A program made the position numbers and the translations under genes. 64,000 nucleotides of DNA from Monodelphis domestica (lineage: Eukaryota; Chordata; Mammalia; Didelphimorphia; Didelphidae), in assembly GCF_027887165.1 (NCBI RefSeq), contig NC_077227.1:352614207-352678206 (forward strand), written 5' to 3'. Below are positions 49,266 to 62,155 of this stretch, piece by piece. Position 1 is the first letter of the stretch; each line of letters starts with the position of its first letter. Under the pieces are notes generated by a model. It had not been told where the DNA came from and ran no database searches. It saw only the letters and a list, made by a program, of their open reading frames with translations.

Positions 49266-50409
49266 GTCAAATGGTACTAGCTTTCTGGATGGATATGGCT
49301 GTAAGAGTATGAAGATAAAGGTTTGACAAAGACTATCTTGGTTGGACGACTGAGGATCCTTAGAATTCTAGGATCCTCAGACTAGCATTTGGGGGTTAGT
49401 GAAAGGTCATTTTACTTATCCCTTTGCCTTGAAGTGATGGGGGAGGATGCTATTTCCTTCGAAATTTATGGAAAGCTCAGATATTTTCCTTCCTTTGTAG
49501 CTGCTCTGTTATCTTCAGAATTTTCATGAATTCTATTGCAGGAATAAACCTATTGCAGAAAAGGTAAGTTTTCTATACAGATAATTTAAAAAAGAAATAC
49601 ATCAGAGCAAGAAGCTTCGCTCATAACCATCCTATTGGACAGTATGAGTTCGTTCTTTCAATTTTTGATATGCCTTTGATATTCCAAAGGGTAACAGAAA
49701 GAACTTTCATTTAAAACTCCTTAAACTGGTTTGGGAGAATAGTGGCAAGGTTACTTTTGCAGAAGAAACAGATTATATCATTAAAATATAGTTAACTTGT
49801 TCAGAGAATTTTTCTAAGGTCTCCAGTTTGTTTTAGTAATGAATTAAAATGAGTATCTTGGAGTATAAGTTGACATGATATAAAAGTTGCCCTGAATTTT
49901 TCAGAATGGCCAGATAGATTAACCCACTAAAGTGGCAGTTAACAGACTATGAGATTCCCTTAGTTTACTTTTGAACTAATTGCTAATATGGTGAAGCTTA
50001 CCCCAGTCATGAATTATGCTCATAGCATAATTCAGTAGAAACACTTTAAATTTGGAATAGGGAAGTTTCAGCTTTTAGTACACTGGGCTAGTTTGGGGGA
50101 AGATTTTTGTAATATTAAAAGGCCAACTTAAATACCATGATACATAATAACATAAAGAGGGGACCAGTTGAAAACTTTTCTCAGCTACTTTTTGGGGAGT
50201 TTCTATTTGGAAAATGAGATGATTGGTCAGAGGAGCAGAAGATATTTGGCCTGGAGAAGACAAGTTGTGAGAGGACGTGAGAGCTTTAATTATTTGCAGG
50301 ACTGTCATGTGGAAGAGGGGTTAGATTTGTTTTGTTTCACTCCAGAGGTCAGATCCAGGAGTAATAAGCACAATTTGCAAAGAGACTAGGCTTGATGCTA
50401 GGGAAGCCT

Positions 50410-50602
50410 TTCTCAAAGAGTTATCTAGAAGTGAAATGAGCCATATCAAAAAGTGGTGGGTTCTAACTAATTGGAAATCTTCAAGCAGAGCTTGGATGAT
50501 CCTTACTTGTCTAGTATCTTATAGTGAACTTTCCTTTTGTTTATGGGTTTGCCTGGATAGCTTGTGAGGTCTCTTCCAACTATAGAATTCTGTGATCTTG
50601 TA
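50410..50602 (+). mobile_element. CR1/L3-type LINE 3' end
   Basis: Sense tail: ggaaatcttcaagcagagct, tggatgatccttacttgtct, gaggtctcttccaactatag, aattctgtgatctt. Confidence 0.65.
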
Positions 50603-51394
50603 ATGGGGCCTGTCTGGCCAATTGGATGAGCCAAACTCGGGTAGAGCCCATGTAGCTTGCAGTGGTAATGATATCACGACTCTTAAGGCCATTTAGTGCC
50701 ATATTTTAGAAGGGACTTCTTCAGGACACTTAGCTCTCTTTCCCACTCAGATTTCTTCCAGGACCTTTTCAAAAGACTGGGACACATGTAGAAAATGGAG
50801 GCATAAGGATCAACCACTGATTTTTGTAGAAGCCATACCATCTACCTCCCCATCTCCCAAGATGTTTTATTGCTTAAATGAAGTGGAGAATATGGATATT
50901 ATCTGGTGATAGTTTTGTATTCCCCTTCACTCTCCCCTAGAGCAGTGGAGAGTGTTGACTTCAAGTAGTTGTTACTTCCTTTGCTACTGTGAATTGTGGT
51001 TAAATATTCTTAGAACCAAAGTATATTAGATTTGAAAGTGATCTTATAGCATCTAACAGTAGTTTCCAATCTTTGGGATGAGCTGTGTGAACGGAATTAC
51101 TGCAAATTCATATGCATCCTACAACTAAGCAAACATACTTTCTGTAGATTGAATGTCTCATACATATGCATTACTATTTTTCAAATAACATATTACAGAG
51201 ATGCTATTATAATTAATAAAATACAAATTCACTTAAAATGTTTCTAAATTGATTGTAGTTTTTGTCAACATCTGTTTTCTCAATCAATGGATTTGAATAG
51301 TACAACTAATTCCATGGAAATGCCAGAAATTTTTTTTTAAATGAAAAAGTCTGGGAATTTGAAAAGAGTTAGGAACCACTTCATATCTAGCATA
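50603..51394. other. Intergenic stretch with nothing recognised
   Basis: No gene or repeat recognised. Confidence 0.4.
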
Positions 51395-51602
51395 AAATGT
51401 CAGAGGTAGGAGAGACCTTAGAACATAGAATCATTGATCATTTTAAGGCCATCTAACCCGACCCTTTCATTTTACAGATGACCAGAGAGGGGAAGTTAAT
51501 TGTTCAAGGTCACACAGTTAGTAGAACCTGGACTAGAACCCATGTTTCCAAACTCTGAGGAGGAGCCTCTTTCCCCATTCTATCACATTTGCCTGCCTCT
51601 AC
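51395..51602 (-). repeat. MIR remnant
   Basis: Antisense MIR: cccgaccctttcattttaca, gatgaccagagaggggaagt, aaggtcacacagttagtaga, tggactagaacccatg, ttgcctgcctct. Confidence 0.75.
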
Positions 51603-52149
51603 TACTTTCAGAAAATAGTATTTCTTCAAATATAATTCCCACCTCTCCAAAGACTTTTTAGCAAGCTTTGTTGTGGTTTAGGACCATTGCTGTGTTGTTT
51701 GGCAGAATCTAGTGGAAAGGAAATTATAGGAGAGAAATAGTCCTTCCTTATCAAAACTAGAACAGGGTAGACTAATGGTGGAGGAAAATGGAACACTATA
51801 AGTAAATTAGAAAATAATCAGGCTTTCAAAATGCCTCCCACATAACTCAAAACTGAGCACCCTGCTCAAAGATCCCTCATTGTTTGCCAGTATCCACCAG
51901 AAAGGATGTTAATACTGCAAATATACCAATACTCTAGCTTTTTTGGGTGTCATTGCATTACAGTTAAGGAAGGGACCTACTTTCCACCCAGGAAGAACTG
52001 TCTGGATGAGGTCATGTAGGTTGTGGCAGCTGTCTACTCTGCAACTTAACAAGAGAGCCAAACAGTTCTGTCTGCGCGATGCTTGTAAAATGACATACTT
52101 CAAAGACAAGAAATTGTCTGCATTGTACATCTTCTTGAAATCTGCATTT

Positions 52150-52745
52150 TGCAACTTAGCCGGGGAAATCATCTCACCTAATTTCATTTTGCAGATGAAG
52201 ATACTGATGACCAGAATGATATGTCTTCCTATCCATTTTTTCCAGGTCTGAATTCTGTCCTAGAGCAAAGCAAATCTTTTTGCTCTTCCATGTGGCTTTG
52301 AGTTGAATACTTTAAAACAGCTATCACTTAGACCTTAGATCTTTTCTTCTTGGGATTAAACATCTCCAGTTACTCATGGTCTGGTTTCTAGTTCCCTTAC
52401 CATCCTGTTCACCCTCAGAACACAATCCAACTCAGGCCTGAATACAGGGAGGGCAGTCCAATAAAGAAGAGTGAGACTCTCATTTCCTTGGTTCTGAATA
52501 CTATACTTATATAAATGCAGTCCACAATCCCATTAGCATTTTTGGCTGCCATATCACACTGCTGACTCATATTAAGCTTGAAGTCCACTCTAACCCCCCA
52601 GTGTGATTAAAGATTCCTGCTCATCTCTACAGATTCAGCTGAAAAGTAGAATTAAGATCAAAGTACACCAATGTGCCCTTTCCTTATTTCTACTGCATTT
52701 CACTCTATCTCTTATACTTGACATACTCTTGATACTCAACAAAGC
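52150..52745 (-). mobile_element. CR1/L3-type LINE remnant
   Basis: Antisense CR1 order: attaaacatctccagttact, ccatcctgttcaccctcaga, catttttggctgccatatca, cactgctgactcatattaag, gcttgaagtccactctaacc. Confidence 0.75.
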
Positions 52746-53519
52746 TAGACAATCCGGTTTTGTTCACCTTCATGTTTAACACTGATCTTGAGGGATCTTC
52801 CCTTTGGGATCTATTGTAATTGCGAAGACTAAAGAAATCAGACCATCATCAGCTTTACTAGGTAGTGATTTACTAACATTTTGAGGACTGGCCATACCAG
52901 GAGTGGGCTCTGGAGCCAAGTTATACTGGCTTTTTAGGGATGATGATTAAATTTTCAATGTGAGCATTTACATCGTAGAAATTGGCCAACACTACAAATC
53001 CAGGTTTGATATATTATTTTGTTGATCATCTAAATTTAAGAAAGGGATGGCGAAAATGTTAATGTAGATTAAATTTAAAAGTGTGTTTTTCTCTTTTGAA
53101 GAACTTATTTACTAACACACCTCTGGCTACCCATATGGATTGGTTTTAAAACAAAAAAAGAACATGGATTTTACATGATTTATCTCACCATGATCTATTT
53201 TTTGCATGTAGATACAACCATAGTTTTCACATGACACAAGGTGAGGTAGAGATTTGGCAAATAAGTTACCTAGAAAAAAGGTTTTTGATCTAGTTGATCC
53301 GGTTTGGTCATCTATACCAAAGAAAATGAATACAATGGTTGCTGAATCTCCCTTCAGCCTGGATACTTTGCCCTGGTATAATGCACCTTTTTGGGTGCTG
53401 CAGAACTTTGAAATAACTTTTGAGATCTCTATCTTCCTCCCCATTGCTTCCTTTGGTAACAGAGAGGAACAAAGTCTTCTAACAGACAGGGCCCAGAAAA
53501 ACAAATCATATTAATACAG

Positions 53520-53700
53520 AATATTAAAACTAGAAGTAACTCAAAACTTAAATTTTCAAATGTTAGAACTGGTAGAGATCTTATCCAGTTCTACTCTTTT
53601 TTTTTTTTTTAAGAAGTAAAGAAATAGACATGAGGAGAAGGGAAGTGACTCTCAAGGTTACTCATGTAGTCAAGCAGAAGGCTTTGAAAATGAGAGAGAA
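53520..53700 (-). repeat. MIR-like remnant
   Basis: tgttagaactggtagagatc, ttatccagttctactc, then a T-run and gaagggaagtgactctcaag. Confidence 0.4.
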
Positions 53701-56379
53701 GCAAAATCCAGGGTTAAATATGAAGTGAAACTTACAGTCTGAACAGTTTTCATCAGATGAATTTAAGCATTCAGATTTATTTTCCCTTGGTATCCTTGGT
53801 ATTTCCCTTGGGAAAAATAGTCCATGAAAAGAGTCCAGCAGAATTCCCCCTTGTTCTCTTAATGTATCTGTGGATACAGCCCACTAATTCATACCTCTCC
53901 TGCTGGGCTCGATAATTCAACAAACTAACCGAAGGTAGTGGTAGCAGATAGCTTTGCTGTTTCAAGGTCCAGGAAAATATCCCTGAAATTTCTGTCTTCT
54001 GGGATTCTCAGAGGCCCAGGATGGAAAGGGGGAGTTTATGGGGGAAGTATGATTTGGAATCTGAAATGTCAGAGTAGTCGGTACTCTTTCCCCTGGGAGG
54101 GTCACAGCTCCCATTCCTCTATGGCCCAGACTTCAGACAAAATGATTGGTGCCGTGATGGGAAAGGGGACAAGGAGAGCCTTTTCCTTTTCCTTTCTTTA
54201 TTACTTCTCTTTCCTTTTCCTTTGATTCATCAATGCAGTGTTGATGAAGGGGTCCAGAATAATAGCTCAGAAGACAGATATCAATTATCTTTCTCCCATG
54301 CTTCTGATTCAGGATTCAGGGTGCAGAAAAGAAATGGGAAAGTCTTGGTTGAGAGGAGGAATTGCAGATTCCTTTCCAAGCTCCCTACTCCACTGGCTCA
54401 GACCCAGTCTTGAATCATGCCTAGAGTGGAATTTCTCTTAGGTTTCAGTATCTGTGTCTATATAGGCAAAATGAATCAAGGGCAGGCAAATATTCAGAAC
54501 TCTTTTGGATGTTTAGGTAGACAAAATTTTTGCTGCATAGTCTATTTTTCTATTCTTATTACAAGTCTATTTTTCTACTTAAATTTCTCAGTCACTTGCC
54601 TCAACTCTCCAATAGTCTATGGAGATCTAGCAACTGCGGTGCAGCTGACGAGAGAAATTCCCCCAAGAAGAGGTGATAAGAGTTTAGGGATGAACCCGTT
54701 TCCCATGATGTCCTCCTGTTTTGAGCAGATTCTAAGGACCCTATGTTCTCCATTACTAGAGACCATTGTTTCTACCTCATGAGCCTCCAAGATGCAAAGT
54801 CCTACACAGACTGATTGTCAACCACCAATCAAATCAGCTGCTGCTCTCATCTGAAGCCAAGATATTAAAGTGCAAAGGAAAACATGGAACCCCAGCATCC
54901 AGGTCCCTACAGCCAGGCTGGAGCCCCTACTACTTAAGGGCAGGAGGGCTGCAAAGATTGATGCCATGCATTCTCTAACAGACCTGTTTCAGGCCTGGCA
55001 GTGCCAGGGGCCAGATGGCTTCCATCCTTTAAGCCCTCACTTCCCACCGTGTAGCTTCCTTGTGAGGATGACCCGCTTTGGGCAGCAGTGCCCCCGAACT
55101 CTTTCTCTCTTATAGAGAGAAATTCAAGTCTGACTTTCTTAGACATTAAAGCTAAACAAAACACCAGACTAAATGGCACCAAACAGAAAACCCCTACCCC
55201 AAACCCAAACTGACTTATAAAAATATAATTGGGTTGCTTCCCCCAATCTCCATATTATTACTGATCTATGAAATGTCAGAAAATAATGACTGGCCTTTCT
55301 TTGACAGGGTAGGGGCAATTTCCCCACTGCCCTTTCCTCTTTAAAGCTAATTGTCATAGAATGCCTATGTTATGTCTATTTCTTTCGAGATACCTCGTGC
55401 ATACACCTCCTCAAAGTTCCAAAGAGACTTGACAGAAACCTAGACATTTACAAAAAATGGCATCCTTTTATGCTCATTCTAGCCGCATTTTTTGGAAAAC
55501 ATTTTTTAAATTATAAAAAAATTGCATATTGGCCACATTTCTAAGGAGAAAGTTGTGACCACCACTTTTGTGTTTGTTTCCCTGGGAAGAAGGTGAAGGA
55601 AGAGGTGGGTGGTATGTGGGGTTATGGGAGTATGAAACTCAGAGACATGGGCATGCTGCAGTCTTTAGCTATAGAACTTGAGGAACAAGTAACCTTGATC
55701 TCCAAGTCTTCCCATGACCCTGGACTTCTCCATCCATTCTTTTCTTTTCATTCTAATGCTTCCTGGTCCCCACCCCAAGCAACCTTCTAGAGCAGAGATA
55801 AATGACTTTGGGACAAGACATTTAGTTTATCCAGGCCCATTTGGAAATAGGAATGACCTTGGGAAGGGTATGGTGGGGGAGGGAAGACACATGTGTATCA
55901 GCTTAAGATCATTTGCAGCTGTTTCAACGCTTGGGAAATTGTCAGTCACTCCAGTGACTTTAAAATCTAAGTAGTTAATAGGCTAAAAATTGAAAATATC
56001 TTTTTGCATAATAATTAAGCATGAATATATAGCTATATATTACACTGCTTTCCTGGGGCAAATTGTGCCCCCTCCCCCCCTGGAAAACTACCAACTGTCC
56101 ACAGTCCCTGGACTCTAGTTTGTAAAACTTCTTTTCCATCCCCACTCATTCTTGCCAGTCCATATACAGGAAAAATCTGTCCCCCCTTCCCCCCCACCCC
56201 CACCCCACCAACCCTCCCCATGTTTAAATAGATATTGCCACATTCTGAAATTCATGCATTTCTGCATTGCTATTGCACATATTCTGGGAGAACCCTCTCT
56301 CTCCCTCTGCTTCCCTTGGGTCTCTTCTCCTTGTGCTGTGCCCTCCTTGCACCCACCCAAGCTTCCCCAGCCCTTCCAT
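53701..56379. other. Stretch between repeats and the GLRA1 stop codon
   Basis: Includes the GLRA1 3' UTR, which runs leftwards from 56379; no clear AATAAA on the - strand lies in the first 350 bases, so its end is undefined. No repeat recognised. Confidence 0.45.
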
Positions 56380-56697
<318 letters not shown>

Positions 56698-57089
56698 CTT
56701 AAAATAAGACAGTGGCAAACCACCCTCCCTGTAAGGCTCTCCCTCAGGGCCTGGTTTTGTCTCTTTTTCTCCCCTCCCCCACTCCCATGGGTCATCCCAA
56801 AGCCCAGGAGGAGGTCAGCCTTACAGAGGGGCTTGGATGGTATTTGGCACAGATGCAAATCAGGGGATAGCATGGTCCCTGGAAGATAATGCAATTGGTT
56901 TTCTTATGATTTGAGTAATTTGGTCACATCCCCTGTTTTGCCTCTGGCTCCCACTTCCCTCCCTCCTCCCCACCATAGTCTACCCTTCAGTCCTGCATCT
57001 CTTCCCCTGTCCCTCCCTAGTCCTTCTCCATTGGTCCCTGTTGAGTGTCAGACTCATTGCTGCATCTCCCTCATCACCACAACTTTTCA

Positions 57090-57360
57090 AGGGACCAGCA
57101 TCATCCCTAGACGATGGCTCATAACTTCATACCATTCACCTTGCTTGTGTGTAGGTCGTTCTTGATCTATTCCTGTCCTAACCTGTCTTTCCTGATTAAT
57201 TTTTTACAGGTAACTTCCTCAAACCTTTTGCTTCAGGATAGGCTGGTCCCTGATAACATCTTGTGCATTACTCATATGTGGAATATCTTCCCCTCTTCTC
57301 TCTTCCTGTGAACATTCACTCATGGTCCAATTCTAAGGTAACTTTTTAGGGAGGTATCTC
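57090..57360 (+). repeat. L2 LINE remnant
   Basis: Words in the order of the L2 3' end: cctgtgaacattcactcatg, taactttttagggaggtatc, tctctgattaactt. Probably continues after the SINE at 57640-57730. Confidence 0.45.
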
Positions 57361-57385
57361 TGATTAACTTGGCTTTCATGATGAT

Positions 57386-57630
57386 GGCAACTAGGTGGCA
57401 CAGTGGATAAAATCCTGTTCCTGAGTCAGAAAGACCCAAGTTCAAATTCAGCCTCAGACACTGGCTGTGTGACCCTGGGCAAGCCACTTAACTCTTTTGG
57501 CATCAGTTTCCTCATCTGTCAAATGACCTGGAGAAGGAAATGGCAAACCACTCTGGTGCTTTTGCCAAGAAAACCCTAAATTGGGTCACTATGAGTCAGA
57601 TAAAACTGAAAAGCAACTGCACAACAACAG
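57386..57630 (+). mobile_element. Mar1-type SINE with RTE-like 3' end and target site duplication
   Basis: Head ggcaactaggtggcacagtg, CORE-like tcagtttcctcatctgtcaa, and tail gggtcactatgagtcagata resembling RTE/BovB ends. Flanked by CATGATGAT (57377-57385 and 57631-57639). Confidence 0.9.
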
Positions 57631-57734
57631 CATGATGATATTTTCTTCTGATCTCTAGTACCATTTAGAGTCAGCCCCTACATATTGTGCCCTTTGGGAT
57701 CATGGACTTCATCTGTGTGCCCCATTATTATTGC

Positions 57735-58020
57735 ATGAAATAATAATAGCAATCATTTCAGCTCACATTTATATAATATACAAAGTGTTTTATGTACACA
57801 TGATCACACCTCATTTGATTATTGTGACAATCTTGTAGAGGGGGCAGGGCAATGCTATTATCACTGGTGATAAAACTGAGGCTCAGGGAAGTGAGTTACC
57901 CAAGACTTCCCTTGCATTATCTCATTTAATATTAAAAGGAGCTCTCTGAAGGAATCAGGCCAAGAATTATTATCTTCATTTGATAGAAAAGAAAATTGAG
58001 GCCAGAGAGGAGTAACTCAT
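57735..58020 (-). repeat. Two MIR-type remnants
   Basis: First: ctcacatttatataatatac, cctcatttgattattgtgac, aactgaggctcagggaagtg. Second: attatctcatttaatattaa, gaaaattgaggccagagagg. Confidence 0.6.
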
Positions 58021-58059
58021 GTCAGATGTCATTGTGAATCAATGAACAGATTGATTTTT

Positions 58060-58257
58060 TAAAAATCTCTTATGTTTCACCATAGAATCAATACTACTTG
58101 TTGGTTTGAAGGCAGATGAGCTGTAAGGACTAGGCAATGGGTATTAAATGACTTGCCCAGGGACACATAGCTAGGAAGTATCCAAGGCCAGTTTTGAACC
58201 CAGGACCTCCCATCTCTAGGCTTGATGCTCTATCCATTGAGCCACCTAGATGCCTCA
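58060..58257 (-). mobile_element. SINE1/WSINE1-type SINE, diverged
   Basis: ccatagaatcaatactactt through gagccacctagatgcctca. Confidence 0.85.
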
Positions 58258-58369
58258 AGATTGATCTTTTAAATCTAAGCAATTAGGACAAAAATTAAGA
58301 ATTATTATTTTTGTATAATGATTAGAACTCAAATCTTCCCCTACACCCAAATGCTCTTTCTACTGTATC

Positions 58370-58465
58370 ATGATATATATATGTGTGTCTTAGATTACAT
58401 ATGAATGTGTACATATAGATATATGCATATATACACATATAATACATATATAATATCTATATCTA
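58370..58465. repeat. AT-rich (TATA/CATA) low-complexity tract
   Basis: Mixed TA, TG and CATA dinucleotide and tetranucleotide runs. Confidence 0.8.
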
Positions 58466-58849
58466 TTTGATATGATCCAGTCTCACCCAATTCCGAGTGA
58501 ATAGGAGAGAATATAAATTCGTTGTACTGAATATCGCTGTTATAAAGTACTTCCACCTAATACTCACTCAGCTATGCTCATAGTAACGATATTTTTTTGC
58601 ATATGTGTTCAGGGATTGTGTAGAGCTTAAAGAGCCTGTTTGGAGTATGTTGTCCATGTTACATGGTTAGAAGGGGGTCTCACACTTTCTGTGTACCTTG
58701 GAGGCATGTATTGGCAATGTTCTGAAATTGTTTACATGGCTAATCCCCCAAAGACTACAAGAATAATGTTCCATTTTCATTAGAAGTGTTTTTGTGTGAC
58801 CAAGGGCAAGAGACATCCTACTGTACTAGTCATTGGAATGTCTTTCTCT

Positions 58850-59150
58850 GTTTCAGCATATGACGAGGGTCATAACTAGGGTGAGACAATCAGAGCTTTG
58901 TCCCAGGGTGCTAAATTTAGAGGGTGCTGACAATGTTTGCACTTCAGCAGCATAAAAAAATAGACTTTCGCATTGAGTTAGCAATAATAATTTGATAAGA
59001 TAGGAAGCTACCATATGGTGAGTTTGGGTGAAATCTCCCCCCCCCCCCCCCCCCCCCCCCCCCCCGCCTCTGTGATGGCATCCCCAGCAGCAGCTTTTGT
59101 CTCTCCCAGTGCAAGTACTATGGTTTGTGGTATTTGTACTAGGTACAAGA
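58850..59150. repeat. Unclassified repeat-like segment with a 29-C run
   Basis: Words such as ttgtcccagggtgctaaatt resemble an interspersed repeat I cannot name. The C run is at 59037-59065; in the reverse strand it makes an artificial poly-Gly frame. Confidence 0.5.
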
Positions 59151-59279
59151 ATTCCTAGTCTAGACTTTGCCATGTTAAGACGTACTAAGTATCCTGATAA
59201 CCATGGGAGAAGGTTGTTGGATGTGGGGAGGATACATTTGTATTGGGGCAGGTCATCATTTAAAGTCTGAGATCTAGGA

Positions 59280-60042
59280 GCTTCTAATTGAAGAATTTCT
59301 GAGTTGGAAGGGACTTCAGAGGTCATATGATCCAACTCTCTCTAATCAGGAATTTCCTTATGGCATAGCCAAAAAAAAGTTAGCCAGCTTTTGCTTGAAG
59401 ATGTTAAATTTATGAGATGATCAAGGCAAGGATTATTACCCTCATTTGACAGATGAGATGCCAAAAGGCCAAAAAAGGAAGTGAAAAAAACAGTCTACTA
59501 TTTCTTGAAGGGGCCTGCTTCACTTTTGGATAATTCTAGTTTTGGGGAAGTTTTTCTTATATTGAGTCTAAATCTGTGACTTCTAACTACTTTTACTAGT
59601 TCAGCCCTCAGGGAAAGACCAAGTCTAATCCCTTTTCTGCATAACAATCCCTTCAAATACTTGATGATAGGAATGATGCTTCCCTATGCTTTTTCTCTTC
59701 TTCAGGATATATACCCCAAGTTTCTTTAATTGATCTTCATATGGCATGGACACAAAGTGCCTCACAATTTTTCTGATTTCTGAATGTTTCTTTTAAGGCA
59801 GCCTAAGATCCTACTAGCTTTTTTGACTGCCAAGTCCATTAAAGGACCCAAGTATTTTTCACATACTGTTGTCTAGCCACATTTTTGTCATCTTGTAATT
59901 GAGAAGCTGGTTTTTTGAACCCCAGCATAAGATTTTATATTTATCCCTATCACATTTCATCTTGGTAGAGCCAGCCCGATTCATTCTGGCTTTTTACTTA
60001 TGCCATCTTGTTAGTTTTGAACTTTCCTCTTTAAATACCAGT
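59280..60042 (-). mobile_element. CR1/L3-type LINE, long remnant
   Basis: Well-ordered antisense copy: gagttggaagggacttcaga, gtcatatgatccaactctct, cacttttggataattctagt, tcccttcaaatacttgatga, ttgatcttcatatggcatgg, ttttttgactgccaagtcca, ctgttgtctagccacatttt, ttttatatttatccctatca. Coding capacity lost. Confidence 0.8.
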
Positions 60043-60053
60043 ATGAGATTATA

Positions 60054-60059
60054 CATACA

Positions 60060-60108
<49 letters not shown>

Positions 60109-60259
60109 TTTGTTTGTTTGTTTTAAACCCTTACCTTCCATCTTGGAGTCAATACTGTGTATTGGCTCCAAGGTAGAAGAGCAGTAAGGGCTAGGCAATG
60201 GGGGTCAAGTGACTTGCCCAGGGTCACACAGCTGGGAAGTGTCTGAGGCCAAATTTGAA
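60054..60259 (-). mobile_element. 5'-truncated SINE1 with a microsatellite grown from its tail
   Basis: The SINE part (about 60120-60259) lacks the head and stops within 'ccaaatttgaa'. Its tail on this strand is (ACAT)n (60053-60088), (AT)n (60087-60108) and (TTTG)n. The unit as a whole is flanked by ATGAGATTATA (60043-60053 and 60260-60270). Confidence 0.9.
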
Positions 60260-60270
60260 ATGAGATTATA

Positions 60271-61060
60271 GTTTATCCTAAAGACTTTGAGCCAGTTTAG
60301 GTTTTTGATTTAGGTAAGTGACCCGGTTGGACCAAGTGCCTTATTTAGGAAAAATATTTTGTCTGTTCTGTAAAGGATTAATTGGAGGGCGGCAGGGAGA
60401 GACTGAAGGCAGAGAGACCAATTAGGAGTCCCATGAAATTATGTTTCTTGTTGCCTTTGGAGAAGTAAAGGAGACAATTCTGCCAATCTTTTTATTTGCT
60501 TCTTTGAAGAGAACCTGCAAATCATCTTTGTGCCTTAGTCAGTATAGTATTATGGATGAACTTCCATATGGATGCAATGAAGTTTCCACAGTATGAATTG
60601 AGAGAAGAGGAATGATGTGAGAGATAATGTGGAGGTAAAATAAATAGGACGATGTCATTGATTGGAGATTAGTGGTGAAGGATAGGGTCAGAGCACCTAA
60701 CTCTAAAGTTTGGATCCTTGGCTAACTGGATGGAGGGTAGTGCTCTCAGAAGAAACAGGAGCCTGAAAGCGGAGTGGATTTTGAGAAGATGAGTTCACTT
60801 TTGGACATATTGAGTTTGTGATGCCATTGGGACCTGGAGATCAATGTCCTGGAGACAATTCAAGATGCAAAACTGGGGTTCAAGAAAGAAATTAGGGCTG
60901 GATAAATGTGAATTTATAGTGCAAATAAAAATGACAATGAAACTCATGGGAGTGGCTGAAACTGCCTAGGAAGAGAGTGGAGAGAAGACTAAGTCTAAGA
61001 CAAAGACTTTGAGGACAACCTGCTTAATGATGGGAAGTAGATGGATTGAGATAGCATTTA
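60271..61060 (+). repeat. Ancient interspersed repeat, family not named
   Basis: ggcagagagaccaattagga, agaagatgagttcacttttg, gacatattgagtttgtgatg, tcatgggagtggctgaaact follow the order of a repeat I recall from many mammalian genomes without a secure name. Interrupted near 60429-60520. Confidence 0.5.
60429..60518 (+). repeat. Inverted repeat arm A
   Basis: Matches the reverse complement of 61191-61279 at roughly 80%: tcccatgaaattatgtttct, ttgcctttggagaag, ggagacaattctgccaat, agagaacctg. Confidence 0.8.
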
Positions 61061-61190
61061 TTAGGCACAATGATCCTGTAGCCACTGAGGTGATCTGTTA
61101 CTGGGGGAACCGAACTGCATTCATAATATTCTCCTTATGAACGAAACTTAAAGACATAGAGATGGCAGATGTCCATGCAAGGGTAACTTA

Positions 61191-61279
61191 CAGGTTCTCT
61201 TAAGAGACCCCAAAAAGAAATTGACAGGGTTGTCTCCATTGTTTCTTCAAAGGCAATAAGAAACATAATTTTATGGGAC
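61191..61279 (-). repeat. Inverted repeat arm B
   Basis: Partner of arm A, about 670 bases away in opposite orientation. Confidence 0.8.
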
Positions 61280-61961
61280 AATTGCAATACTCATGAGTGT
61301 GAGCAAAAACACCCATCATAAATATAATTGCAGCTTTTACACTGACAGCTGTTTTAGAGAATGGAGAAATGGAAAAATTCTAGGAAGAATTCGACAAGAT
61401 TCTCTAAATTTAAGTCAATACTTAAATTTTTCTGGTTGATTACTTCAGTGTAAAGGCAGGTTTAGGGGAAAAGGGCAAAAACAGCTTTGTAAAATATGGT
61501 TGAGGCCAAGGAAATGAAAGGTCTGCTCTTGTAAATCATAAACACTCTTATTCAGAAAAAAGTTAGAAGGTGCTGGATGAACAGCTTCACAAGAAATGAA
61601 ATTGAGTATATCCTAACTGACAGGAAGTCACTGTTTATTGATATTGGAATCAGCTGTCTGTCTGGAGTCAGATTTTTGACTGGTTAGAGCAAAGGTCAAA
61701 ATAAATGCCAAATTAGAAGAAAGGATAAAGATAAGAAGACACTGACTTATCCTAGACTTATTTAAATAAGTTAACAATAAAGAGGTCCCATGTACTTTGG
61801 GACATATATCTAGGATATGGTAGAGAATCTCCTAAAACTTGCTAACCTTGATGACTACCCTAAGATATAAGGTTTAAATACCAGAAGGTATTTAGCTTTT
61901 AATAAGGATCCTAAATTATTGTCTTTGCTGCTTCCAATTGAAGTCAAGGGCTTCAAATGAG

Positions 61962-62155
61962 AATGTGGTATACAGGCTAGAGTGTTGCCCTTGGAGTCTA
62001 GAAGACCTGGATTTGAATTCAGCTTCAGAGACTAGTTGTGTGATGTCAGTCTGTTTACTTAATCTCACCTGGGCTCAATTTCCTCACATATAAAACAAAG
62101 GAGTTGAATTTAATGTGCTCTAAAGTTCATTTTAGCTTTAAATCTGTGATGTTAT
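61962..62155 (+). repeat. MIR remnant
   Basis: gtggtatacaggctagagtg, agaagacctggatttgaatt, ctcaatttcctcacatataa are in MIR order. Confidence 0.65.

Noticed and set aside
53127-53504. 125-codon - strand open frame
   Set aside because: Not recognised; paired with a + strand frame in the same place, as expected by chance.
54417-54782. 121-codon + strand open frame
   Set aside because: No recognisable motif; no supporting splice sites or codon bias.
58853-59335. 160-codon - strand frame with a poly-Gly stretch
   Set aside because: The frame is held open by the 29-C homopolymer and CR1-like sequence; no protein character.
60053-60108. CRISPR-like short tandem array
   Set aside because: It is a plain ACAT/AT microsatellite with no spacers, in a mammalian genome.
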